Below, piece after piece: positions 9,933 through 18,048 of a stretch of 64,000 nt of DNA. Below the pieces are notes generated by a model, which searched no databases, was not told the DNA's origin, and was given only the letters and a program-made list of their open reading frames with translations. The stretch's first letter is position 1; the number at the start of each line of letters is the position of its first letter. Source of the stretch: JAAYYM01 sp964483155 (GTDB lineage: Bacteria; Bacillota; Clostridia; Lachnospirales; Lachnospiraceae); contig CAZAAC010000004.1 of the NCBI GenBank assembly GCA_964483155.1, positions 26,285 to 90,284 of the forward strand. The letters run 5' to 3'. Position numbers and translations under genes: made by a program.

Positions 9933-11387
9933 TTAAAATCTCTCTGGAAATGAAAGGGCTTTCACATAATCCTCTCCAAAATCCTTTTGTAGTGCCAAAT
10001 TATACTCTTTACACACACTCCTTATGGATGAAATCATTTCTGCCGATTTTTCTTCACTGCATGCATAGCGGATGGTACCTAAAAGTGATGTGTTTCCAAC
10101 TGAAACAATCTTATTGTTTAATACCTGTGGAAAGAGACCAATCGCAATTGCCTTGTCTACATTTAAAAAACGTCCAAAGCCACCTGCTAAATATACATGC
10201 GCAATATCTTCATACGTAATCCCATATTCCCTAACTAATGTATCAATGCCTACACAAATCGCTGCTTTTGCCATCTGCAGATCTCTGATATTTTTCTGTT
10301 TCAGCAATTCTCCTTGTATTTCATAACCCTCCTCAAAATAGGGCTCCCTGAGAAGACCTGTATGGTCAATAATTCCTTTTCCTAATAAATCTGCTACAAT
10401 TGCAATCATATCTGAGCCCATCAGATTAACTCCAAAACTCCCTTCAAATGCCGGCCCAGCTGCTGTCGCTGTGCAAAAAATCTTCTCACGATTACCAACC
10501 GCTATCTCCCCATTTGTTCCAAGGTCTATCAACATGTTTATCTCATCCACTTCACCAAATCCAGTTTCATATAACCCTGCAACTATATCTCCGCCGACAA
10601 ATGCCGATATCCCAGGAAGTACAACTACAGGTAAATAATAACACCCTTTTGCAATAAATTGCTGCTTTTCCAGTGATACCGGTTTGAAAGGAAAGCTGCC
10701 AAGTGTCCTACATGAAAATCCCATTAACAAATGAACCATTGTTGTATTACCTGCCAGGTAAACTTTTTGTAACTCTCCTGGACTGACACCTTCTTTTTCA
10801 GCAATTTTCTCCAGATTTTCTCTGATAACATCTATAACCAGCTCCCGCATTTCCTCTTCTTTACCGTCATTGGCAGCCATAATACGTGATATTACATCTG
10901 CACCGAACTTCCTCTGCGGATTTAATGCCCCTTGTGTATGCAAAATTCTTTGCTTATCCGTATCAACCAATTGCATCCCTATTGTGGTCGTTCCAAGGTC
11001 AATTGCCACTGCATAATTCTTAACAGTTTTATTATTATTCTGCACATTTTTATGTGTCAAATCTACTTTTTCTCTCTCAATCCTTTTTAACTCTTCGTCT
11101 ACAAACAATAACTCTACGATACAATCTTCAGTAGGTTTTGCCATACATGCCAATCGATAGCCCAAATCAATTTCTTCTCTTGTGAATATCTGTGTATCAA
11201 CCATAGACGGGATCATTTCTCCACCCAGCACTCTGACTATGCACTTACCACAAACTCCATTGATTCCACATATTCCTGGCATTTCTAGTCCTTCTCGTCG
11301 CAATACTGACAATATTGTTTCACCATATAAAACAGAGAGTGTTGTCACTACTTCGCCACTCTCCCTGATAATTGTCATCTTATACAA
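9933..11387 (-). CDS. 2Fe-2S/ASKHA-domain protein (RACo-like, DUF4445)
   Basis: A RACo-like protein of about 484 residues. The N-terminal ferredoxin domain carries cysteines spaced C-x5-C-x2-C plus a later one (C40, C46, C49, C81 in GICGINGVCGKC and RLAC). The C-terminal actin-like ASKHA domain includes VAIDLGTTTIGMQLVD and LIDLGTNGEI. Characterised relatives reductively reactivate corrinoid proteins at the expense of ATP, but no corrinoid methyltransferase is nearby, so the partner is unknown. Start: AAGGAG lies 7 nt before a TTG at 11387, which overlaps the DUF4250 stop. An ATG at 11378 just after that stop is 16 nt from the site, and an ATG at 11414 has no site. Translational coupling to DUF4250 is likely. 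Confidence 0.85.
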   Translation of the reverse strand: MYKMTIIRESGEVVTTLSVLYGETILSVLRREGLEMPGICGINGVCGKCIVRVLGGEMIPSMVDTQIFTREEIDLGYRLACMAKPTEDCIVELLFVDEELKRIEREKVDLTHKNVQNNNKTVKNYAVAIDLGTTTIGMQLVDTDKQRILHTQGALNPQRKFGADVISRIMAANDGKEEEMRELVIDVIRENLEKIAEKEGVSPGELQKVYLAGNTTMVHLLMGFSCRTLGSFPFKPVSLEKQQFIAKGCYYLPVVVLPGISAFVGGDIVAGLYETGFGEVDEINMLIDLGTNGEIAVGNREKIFCTATAAGPAFEGSFGVNLMGSDMIAIVADLLGKGIIDHTGLLREPYFEEGYEIQGELLKQKNIRDLQMAKAAICVGIDTLVREYGITYEDIAHVYLAGGFGRFLNVDKAIAIGLFPQVLNNKIVSVGNTSLLGTIRYACSEEKSAEMISSIRSVCKEYNLALQKDFGEDYVKALSFPERF

Positions 11388-11553
11388 ATCGGTTCTCCTT
11401 TTCATTGTATTCATAATGAATTACTTTGAGTTTCTCAATAAGTTCTTCCTTACTTACGTCGAGCTCCTCACACAATACATCTAAATTCTCATAATAATCC
11501 CTCAATTTCAGATTTACAAAGCTGAGTAATATAAATGGATCCTCTGGTATCAT
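11380..11553 (-). CDS. DUF4250 small protein
   Basis: A 57-residue protein beginning MIPEDPFILLSFVNLKLRD and ending YEYNEKENRFV, matching the short DUF4250 family of Clostridia. Function is unknown. The sequence looks like a two-helix acidic protein with a DNA-binding-like EELDVSKEELIEKL turn. The ribosome site GGAGG lies ~10 nt upstream, inside the vestigial LacI frame, and the start codon overlaps the stop of that frame as ATGA. The 3' end overlaps or abuts the RACo-like start, suggesting coupled expression. Confidence 0.85.
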   Translation of the reverse strand: MIPEDPFILLSFVNLKLRDYYENLDVLCEELDVSKEELIEKLKVIHYEYNEKENRFV

Positions 11554-11633
11554 ATATTATATCCTCCGAACACTATTACAATACTAACACCGACGGCCTT
11601 TGCAATGTCAGCTAATTTTACTGCTTTTGTCAT
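11550..11633 (-). pseudogene. Vestigial LacI-family regulator (N-terminal helix-turn-helix only)
   Basis: A 27-codon frame reads MTKAVKLADIAKAVGVSIV and then ends after a few more residues. The first ~19 residues match the opening of LacI regulators (xLADIAKxVGVSxxTVS), where helix 1 and the turn of the DNA-binding domain lie. The recognition helix, hinge and sugar-binding domain are absent. It keeps an AGAGGT ribosome site. It lies 27 nt after the GH2 gene, a common place for a LacI regulator, so it is probably the remnant of a deleted regulator gene. Alternatively it is a leader peptide for DUF4250, whose start overlaps its stop. Confidence 0.6.
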
Positions 11634-11660
11634 ACATGATACCTCTTTCAGATCGTGTTT

Positions 11661-14153
11661 TTAATAAGTATCCCTTAAGGAGCGGATTACCAATTGCTGT
11701 TCCAAATCCCAACCACTCTGGATTGGCAAAGAGTCAAGTGATGGATAGCGAATCTCCGATTTTTTGAGCGTAATTACTTTTTCCCTTTTACTAGACATAT
11801 GGAAATAATTTTCATTAAAAATACCGTCCGCCTGTTTCAGATTCAACTCAACAAATGTTACAAGAGAACTACTCATCATACGAATCACATATTCATCTGC
11901 TACATCTATAATCGAATATGCAATCGATGTCTTAGCCAATTGCAGATGTTTATATGGCACAAATGTCTCTATTTCAGAAATAACATTATCCTCTTCATCC
12001 TCAAAGGTCGCTTCTACAAATACACTGTCCTCTCTGTCTAAAATCAATTCCTCAAAATCAATTTCGCATACACATACTACAGAAAATGGCATAATCTCTA
12101 TCTCATAAGTCTCTTCGAACAAAATTTGAAACTCCATGGTCTGCAAACGAATTGCTACCTTCCTTTTAACAGCCTTACGTGTTTCATTATGGATATAAAC
12201 ACCAACCACTGTTCCTTCACGCTTGATTGAGCCCGCCACTGGAGCAAAAAAAGTCTTAGCCATATACTGCAACGGTTTCCATCGACCAAAATAGTCAATA
12301 CTTGCCCAAGATGCCACAGGCCAACTGTCATTAATCTGCCAGTAAAGTGCACCCATGCAACGGCCTCTATTTCTCCGCCAGTGTTCCACCCCATATTTGA
12401 CTGCCATCCCCTGTAAAATCTGCGTTACATATATTAAATCTTCAAAATTCTGCGGATACAAAAAGTTTTCAGACAAATAGTAAAGCAATTTACCATTTGC
12501 TGCTTCATTCTTCTGATGACTTTCCATAACTTTTGAGAAAATATTTCTGTCACTTTCCTCCGTAAAAGTATTAATTGTCTTAATAGATGGAAAGGATTGA
12601 AATCCAAATTCCGAGCAGAATCGTATTAAGTGATTTGCATAGTCTGTAAATGGCAACTGTCCATGCCAAACCCCCCAGTAATGGCAGTCTCCTTGGTTTT
12701 CATCATCTGGATAAACAGAGTTTCCGCCAGATGATGGTGATGATGGCCAATAAAAACGCTGCTTGTCCACAGCAAAAACTGCTTTCGGCAATATCTCTTC
12801 AAACTGCTTTTCATAATCCTTTTTCAATGTTTCTGAATGCTTCATAATATCCGGCCAGTGATCCCAACCAGATTCAATCTCATTATTTCCACACCACAAA
12901 CCAAGAGATGCGTGGTGACGAAGACGTTTCACATTATCAGTTACCTCTCCCGCAATATTTTTTGCGAATTCATCTGTCACATCATATACATTGCATGCAA
13001 ACATTAAATCCTGCCACACAACAAGTCCATACTCATCACAGAAATCATAAAAATCATCCGATGGATAGTAACCGCCTCCCCATACTCTGATTGTATTGAA
13101 ATTACACCTTACACACGCTTTTAACAAATAGTTGATTTTTTCTTTTGTAATAAAAGAATAAATCGTATCTTCTGGAATATAATTACCACCCATGGAAAAG
13201 AATTTGATGCCGTTACACATAAAACAAAATTCATTACCCCATTCATCCTGTTCCCTGCTAACTGTTAGTGTCCGAAGGCCTATACGGTATGACTTAGCAT
13301 CCCATTGATTTCCCATTTCATCAAGTGCAAAAACCGTCACTGTATATAATGGCTGTTTACCAAGTCCATTCGGCCACCATAGTTTAGGCTTATCCACATC
13401 GATTAAAATCTTACATTCATTCTTATCTTCTGCTTGTGAAACAGCTATAATACTGCCATCTGGAGTTTCAATTTCAATATGAATCAAATAATTTCCTTTG
13501 CGGAATATTTCTGTATCAACATTAATCTCCAATATTACTTTTTCTTCTTCGTGATGTTGCAGTATTTCAACATCTCGTATGCGAATCAAAGAATATCCAA
13601 TTAAATTAATATCTCTCCATATTCCAATATCAGGAATCTGTGCGCCCCAATCCCAGCCGAACATACAATGTGCTTTTCGGATATACTGATTACCCTTCAT
13701 ACAGCCGCTTGGCACATAGGTTATATTTTTATCGGTTCCGGTACGATACGACTCTATATATGTAATTGGTGAAGTAAATTCAATATTAATAAAATTTGTA
13801 CCTGAACGAAGAAAATTTTTCACATCAAATATCCATGTCCGGTGCATATTATTTGCCCTGCCAACATACATTTCATTAATATATATTTTTGCCAAGGTAT
13901 CAATACCTTCACATACCAGCCTTATTTTTTCTTGTTCAAACAATTCAGGAAGAACCTCAAATTCTCTATAAAAAAAATAATCCTTCCTGGCTATTTCACG
14001 AGCTTTATATTCGTTCAAACGATAGAATGGATCTTCTATTCTGCGCTGCAACAGTAATGTTGATATTACAGAACCCGGTATTACAGCTTCTAAATACTTT
14101 TCAGTTCCCTTTTCGTTCATTTCCCAATTGCCGTTCAATGTCTGATGTATCAT
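11661..14153 (-). CDS. Beta-mannosidase, glycoside hydrolase family 2
   Basis: An 830-residue GH2 enzyme expected to release terminal beta-mannose from manno-oligosaccharides. It has the N-terminal jelly-roll sugar-binding domain (LNGNWEM, HRTWIFDVKNFL, KAHCMFGWDWG), an immunoglobulin-like middle domain, and the TIM barrel with NTIRVWGGGYYPSDDFYDFCDEYG. The acid/base glutamate is E425 in WCGNNEIESGW and the nucleophile E515 in FCSEFGFQSFPS. The RFYWPSSPSSGG segment is typical of beta-mannosidases. No signal peptide, so it is probably intracellular, acting on imported oligosaccharides. GGAGG 7 nt upstream supports the start at 14153 rather than the upstream ATG. Confidence 0.9.
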   Translation of the reverse strand: MIHQTLNGNWEMNEKGTEKYLEAVIPGSVISTLLLQRRIEDPFYRLNEYKAREIARKDYFFYREFEVLPELFEQEKIRLVCEGIDTLAKIYINEMYVGRANNMHRTWIFDVKNFLRSGTNFINIEFTSPITYIESYRTGTDKNITYVPSGCMKGNQYIRKAHCMFGWDWGAQIPDIGIWRDINLIGYSLIRIRDVEILQHHEEEKVILEINVDTEIFRKGNYLIHIEIETPDGSIIAVSQAEDKNECKILIDVDKPKLWWPNGLGKQPLYTVTVFALDEMGNQWDAKSYRIGLRTLTVSREQDEWGNEFCFMCNGIKFFSMGGNYIPEDTIYSFITKEKINYLLKACVRCNFNTIRVWGGGYYPSDDFYDFCDEYGLVVWQDLMFACNVYDVTDEFAKNIAGEVTDNVKRLRHHASLGLWCGNNEIESGWDHWPDIMKHSETLKKDYEKQFEEILPKAVFAVDKQRFYWPSSPSSGGNSVYPDDENQGDCHYWGVWHGQLPFTDYANHLIRFCSEFGFQSFPSIKTINTFTEESDRNIFSKVMESHQKNEAANGKLLYYLSENFLYPQNFEDLIYVTQILQGMAVKYGVEHWRRNRGRCMGALYWQINDSWPVASWASIDYFGRWKPLQYMAKTFFAPVAGSIKREGTVVGVYIHNETRKAVKRKVAIRLQTMEFQILFEETYEIEIMPFSVVCVCEIDFEELILDREDSVFVEATFEDEEDNVISEIETFVPYKHLQLAKTSIAYSIIDVADEYVIRMMSSSLVTFVELNLKQADGIFNENYFHMSSKREKVITLKKSEIRYPSLDSLPIQSGWDLEQQLVIRSLRDTY

Positions 14154-14235
14154 GAATTTTCCTCCAGCGCAATCACAAATGTTCACCCAATCCGTTTATA
14201 CTTCTACCATTTTTTAACTGAAATTAACTATTTTT

Positions 14236-14264
14236 AATATATTTTAATCTATATGTTTTGTCAA
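14236..14264 (-). promoter_or_regulatory. Strong sigma-A-like promoter for the beta-mannosidase gene
   Basis: Minus-strand TTGACA, a 17-nt spacer and TATATT, placed about 80 nt before the GH2 start. No obvious operator overlaps it. Confidence 0.65.
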
Positions 14265-14283
14265 TGCTTTTATCAGGTCTGCA

Positions 14284-16269
14284 TTATTCTACACGAAGCG
14301 CTCTCATTGCATTTAGTATCGCAATAAATGCTACACCTACGTCTGCAAAGACCGCCGACCACATATTTGCCATACCAAATGCTGCCAAAATCAAAATAGC
14401 CGCCTTAATACCAAGCGCAAATATAATATTCTGCTTTACAATCGCATGCGTTTTTCTCGAAATATTTAATGCTGTAACAATCTTACTCGGCTCATCTGTC
14501 ATAATGACAATATCAGCTGCTTCTATAGCTGCATCACTTCCAAGTCCTCCCATAGCGATTCCAATATCTGCACCCGCCAGTACTGGTGCATCATTAATAC
14601 CATCACCGACAAATATTAGTCTTTCACTTACCTTTTTCTTATTAATATATCTTTCGATAATCTGCACCTTGTCTTCTGGAAGCAATTCTGTATACACCTC
14701 ATTAATCCCAATTTTCTTTGCTATTTCCTGACTTATTTCATCTTTATCTCCTGTTAGCATAACCGTAATGATGCCCATCTTTTTAAGTTGCCCAACGGTC
14801 CAAATCGCATCAGATTTTATCTCATCAGAAATCAGAATGTATCCAACATATATATTATCAATAGCAATATGTACCTCAGTTCCTACTGTATAATCTGCTA
14901 TAGTAATGTGCGCTTTTACAGTCCGCCCATCCTTTTCATCTTCTAAATTTATATCATTCTCCTGAAGCCATTTCTTATTTCCAACCAATACAGTTTTACC
15001 CTCTACCTTAGCACACACTCCAAACCCTGCTGCTTCTTTTACTTCCCTTATGGAAGTTTCTTCTATACTATTCTTCAGTGATACTTTATAGTATGCCTCC
15101 CTAAGTGAACTCGCAATCGGATGTGATGAATAATTCTCTGCATAAGCTGCATATTTTAATAATTCAACTGGTTCAAATAATATCTTGCCACTATTGTCGC
15201 CATATGCCATTATTTTTGTAACAGTAAATACACCTTTTGTAAGCGTGCCTGTCTTATCCATAACAACAACAGAGACTCCTGCAAGCTCTTCCAGATAATT
15301 ACTTCCTTTTATTAAAATTCCTTTTCTGCTGGCACCACCGATTCCACCAAAAAAACTTAAAGGAATCGAAATAACAAGAGCGCATGGGCATGATATTACT
15401 AGAAACGTCAGTGCTCTGTACAGCCACTCTCTAAATCCACCACCTAATATAATAGGCGGTATCACAGCAAGCAATATAGCGGCCCCAACCACTGCCGGTG
15501 TATAAATCCGTGCAAATTTGGTAATAAAGTTTTCGGCTTTTGCTTTATTAGAACTAGCATCTTCGACCAATTTCAAAATTTTTGTAACCGTTGATTCTCC
15601 ATAAGCTTTAGTTACCTTAGTTTCTATCACACCAGACAAATTAATACAACCGCTTGCAATCTCATCTCCTTCTATTACTTCTCTTGGCATTGATTCTCCT
15701 GTTAACGCCTTTGTATCCAGCGTTGTAGCACCGCGACTTATAATTCCATCAAGAGGAACTCTTTCTCCCGGCTTTATTACAATCAATTCTCCAATATTTA
15801 CTTCTTCCGGCATTACCTTGACTGTCAATTCATTTCTAATCACATTCGCATACTCGGGCCTAATATCCATTGCCTCTGTTATAGATTTTCTAGATTGATC
15901 AACTGCATAGCTCTGAAAAAATTCACCCACTTGATAAAATAGTATAACCGCTATTGCTTCCGAATAATCTTTTATCAAAAATGCACCAACTGTTGCAATG
16001 ACCATTAAAAAATTTTCATCAAGTGCCTTTTGCAGCATTTCAATCATACTGTCCTCATTCATAAAATTCTTTATCACCTTCTTAATAATATCTCCGGCAA
16101 TAAAAATATAAACTGCCAAAAAAAGTGCCAGCATTATTTTTGGCACAATTTCCTGTGGCAATCTTAAAATAATATTATTCTCAATACACCACTTAAATAC
16201 GATTGCACAAATGTAAATCGTGCCACCTACCAACATATGATTTCGTTTTTTTTTCATTTTTTTTGTCAT
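14284..16269 (-). CDS. Heavy-metal P1B-type ATPase (Zn/Cd/Pb efflux)
   Basis: A 661-residue metal-exporting P-type ATPase. Visible motifs: actuator TGES at 190-193, membrane CPC at 294-296 (ISCPCALVI), phosphorylated D338 in DKTGTLTKG, the SHPIASSL HP motif, and GDGINDAP. The CPC motif with a CadC-like regulator points to Zn(II)/Cd(II)/Pb(II) rather than copper. Unlike many CadA proteins it has no N-terminal metal-binding domain. That domain is encoded separately by the preceding gene, which overlaps by 4 nt. Hydrophobic segments lie at about 12-30, 45-60, 85-118, 258-305 and near the C-terminus. It ends the arsR-HMA-ATPase operon. Confidence 0.92.
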   Translation of the reverse strand: MTKKMKKKRNHMLVGGTIYICAIVFKWCIENNIILRLPQEIVPKIMLALFLAVYIFIAGDIIKKVIKNFMNEDSMIEMLQKALDENFLMVIATVGAFLIKDYSEAIAVILFYQVGEFFQSYAVDQSRKSITEAMDIRPEYANVIRNELTVKVMPEEVNIGELIVIKPGERVPLDGIISRGATTLDTKALTGESMPREVIEGDEIASGCINLSGVIETKVTKAYGESTVTKILKLVEDASSNKAKAENFITKFARIYTPAVVGAAILLAVIPPIILGGGFREWLYRALTFLVISCPCALVISIPLSFFGGIGGASRKGILIKGSNYLEELAGVSVVVMDKTGTLTKGVFTVTKIMAYGDNSGKILFEPVELLKYAAYAENYSSHPIASSLREAYYKVSLKNSIEETSIREVKEAAGFGVCAKVEGKTVLVGNKKWLQENDINLEDEKDGRTVKAHITIADYTVGTEVHIAIDNIYVGYILISDEIKSDAIWTVGQLKKMGIITVMLTGDKDEISQEIAKKIGINEVYTELLPEDKVQIIERYINKKKVSERLIFVGDGINDAPVLAGADIGIAMGGLGSDAAIEAADIVIMTDEPSKIVTALNISRKTHAIVKQNIIFALGIKAAILILAAFGMANMWSAVFADVGVAFIAILNAMRALRVE

Positions 16270-16487
16270 ACCGGTATCATCTCCACATCTGGCTCTACCT
16301 TTTTTATCAGTTTCTTTACTTCCATAATAATATTTTCAAATTGCACGTCCTCTGCATCGAGAAACATCTTTTTTGTCATAAAAGTGATACTGCAATCATT
16401 AACACCTTTTACTTTTTTTATCTTTTCCTGCATTTTAGCTGCACAATTTGCGCAATCCAACTCTTCCAGAATAAAAGTTTTTTTCAT
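16266..16487 (-). CDS. Stand-alone heavy-metal-associated (HMA) domain protein
   Basis: A 73-residue ferredoxin-fold HMA protein with the metal-binding C12-x2-C15 (LDCANCAAKM). It is probably a cytoplasmic metal-binding partner delivering metal to the P-ATPase encoded immediately downstream (overlap 4 nt). An upstream ATG overlaps the ArsR stop as ATGA, but GGAGG sits 8 nt before the ATG at 16487, so I chose the latter. In many relatives this domain is fused to the pump, so here it looks like the split form. Confidence 0.88.
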   Translation of the reverse strand: MKKTFILEELDCANCAAKMQEKIKKVKGVNDCSITFMTKKMFLDAEDVQFENIIMEVKKLIKKVEPDVEMIPV

Positions 16488-16501
16488 GTTTATATCCTCC
16501 G

Positions 16502-16867
16502 TCATTCGTTAATATGTTCGATTCCTTGGTTCAAAATCGTGAAAATGTGATCATCTGCTAATGAATAATATATCGTCTTTCCTGCACGCCTATTCTTTAC
16601 CATTTTCGCCTGCTTCAACACGCGTAGCTGATGCGAGATAGATGACTGGCTCATATTCAAAATCTGCGCAATATCACAAACACATGTCTCAGCACAGAAA
16701 AGTACAAATAGTATCTTTATCCTTGTTGCGTCTGCAATTGTTTTGTAGAAATCAGCAAGATTATATAATTCTTCTTCCGGCGGCATTCTACCATTTACTT
16801 TTTTCACAACATCATCATGTATATGCATATTGTCGCAGCACTCTTCCCCTATTTCTTTTTTATCCAT
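16502..16867 (-). CDS. ArsR/SmtB-family metal-sensing repressor (CadC-like)
   Basis: A 121-residue winged-helix repressor that should release DNA when it binds a toxic metal. The alpha-3 type ligands are visible as ETCVCD (C62, C64), with an N-terminal Cys/His arm (EECCDNMHIHDD), the arrangement of CadC, which senses Cd/Pb/Zn. The recognition helix reads MSQSSISHQLRVLKQA. It heads the metal-efflux operon, and GGGAGG precedes its start. Operator-like direct repeats lie upstream. Confidence 0.9.
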   Translation of the reverse strand: MDKKEIGEECCDNMHIHDDVVKKVNGRMPPEEELYNLADFYKTIADATRIKILFVLFCAETCVCDIAQILNMSQSSISHQLRVLKQAKMVKNRRAGKTIYYSLADDHIFTILNQGIEHINE

Positions 16868-16916
16868 ATATGTCCTCCCATTTTATGATTATCGTTTTAT
16901 TTCTTATATGCTTGTC

Positions 16917-16932
16917 TGTTCATATGTTCATA
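16917..16932 (-). promoter_or_regulatory. Candidate ArsR-family operator (tandem TGTTCATA)
   Basis: Two back-to-back copies of TGTTCATA (TATGAACA on the coding strand) lie ~50 nt before arsR. TGAACA-type half sites are characteristic of CadC/SmtB operators, but here they are direct rather than inverted repeats, so the assignment is tentative. Confidence 0.4.
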
Positions 16933-16985
16933 TTATCATTTATTTCTGGTTTGTCAATATGTTTTCACAGTTTTTTCACATTTTC

Positions 16986-17015
16986 TTGTAATTATTATCA
17001 CAAATTCTTTATACT
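16986..17015 (+). promoter_or_regulatory. Promoter for the ABC exporter operon
   Basis: TTGTAA, an 18-nt spacer and TATACT, ~50 nt before the ATPase gene and divergent from the arsR operon. Confidence 0.5.
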
Positions 17016-17064
17016 ATAGCCTAATGGAAGAAAAAATAATTCCAAAACAGAAAGGGTGAAAAAA

Positions 17065-18048
17065 TTGATTGAAGTAAGTAATCTTACTAAAAAGTACGGA
17101 AAACATGACGCCGTAAGGAATCTGAGTTTTCGCGTTGAAAAAGGGCAGATTTATGGCTTTCTTGGTCCAAATGGTGCAGGTAAATCCACTACCATGAACA
17201 TACTCACAGGTTATTTGTGTGCTACAGAGGGTTCCGTAACGGTTAATGGGTACGATGTTTTTTTGGAACCTGAGAAAGCAAAGGCTCATATTGGGTATTT
17301 GCCAGAGCTCCCCCCCTTATATCAGGATATGACTATCCTGGAATATTTAAAATTTGTAGCAGAACTTAAGAAAATACCAAAAAGCAATCGTGCAGCAATG
17401 ATATCTGAAGTAATGAATATGACAGAAATTACAGATGTGAGCAATCGCCTGATAAGAAATCTCTCAAAAGGTTATCGCCAACGTATTGGTCTGGCACAGG
17501 CTATTCTGGGATATCCAGAAATCATCATTTTAGATGAGCCTACCGTTGGTCTTGATCCTAAACAAATTATTGAAATTCGAGATTTGATAAAAAAACTCGG
17601 AGAAAATCATACGATTATTCTTAGCTCTCATATATTGTCAGAAGTTAGCGCTGTTTGTGATCAGATTATGATTATGAGTAAAGGATGCCTTGTTGCAAAC
17701 GATACGCCAGAAAATCTTGCAAAAATATTATCTGGCAATGATACACTTACATTGCAGGTAAGGGGGACAGTAAAAGCTATTATAAATGCACTTTCGAATA
17801 CGATAGATGAAAATCTGATTTCTGTTTCTGAGCAGGAAAACTCTCCTTATTGCAAAGTCAGTATCACGCTTACTACTTTAGCAAATGATGGTGAATCAGA
17901 TATACAACAGGATATCCGGGAATCTATAGCACATGCACTTTATAAAGCTGATTTGCTAATCGTAGATATGCAGACAATACACGCCTCCCTAGAGGATGTA
18001 TTTTTAGAATTGACTAAGGAGGTGAAGGAAAATGATAGCTGTTTATAA
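17065..18048 (+). CDS. ABC transporter ATP-binding protein (GldA/ABC-2 exporter type)
   Basis: A ~327-residue ABC ATPase of the ABC-2 exporter class. Motifs: Walker A GPNGAGKST, Q-loop region LPELPPLYQDMT, signature LSKGYRQR, Walker B IIILDEPTVGLDP, and H-loop ILSSHILSE. A C-terminal ~90 residues extends beyond the core, as in GldA-like proteins. The frame opens with a GTG at 17056, but AAAGGGTG overlaps that codon, so the TTG at 17065 (MIEVSNLTKKYG after initiation) is better spaced. It overlaps the permease gene by 17 nt. The substrate is unknown. Confidence 0.87.
   Translation: MIEVSNLTKKYGKHDAVRNLSFRVEKGQIYGFLGPNGAGKSTTMNILTGYLCATEGSVTVNGYDVFLEPEKAKAHIGYLPELPPLYQDMTILEYLKFVAELKKIPKSNRAAMISEVMNMTEITDVSNRLIRNLSKGYRQRIGLAQAILGYPEIIILDEPTVGLDPKQIIEIRDLIKKLGENHTIILSSHILSEVSAVCDQIMIMSKGCLVANDTPENLAKILSGNDTLTLQVRGTVKAIINALSNTIDENLISVSEQENSPYCKVSITLTTLANDGESDIQQDIRESIAHALYKADLLIVDMQTIHASLEDVFLELTKEVKENDSCL

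Noticed and set aside
14258..14731. Open frame of 157 codons on the plus strand
   Set aside because: It is antisense to the conserved C-terminal part of the metal P-ATPase, with low-complexity Ser/Ala/Ile composition and no ribosome site.
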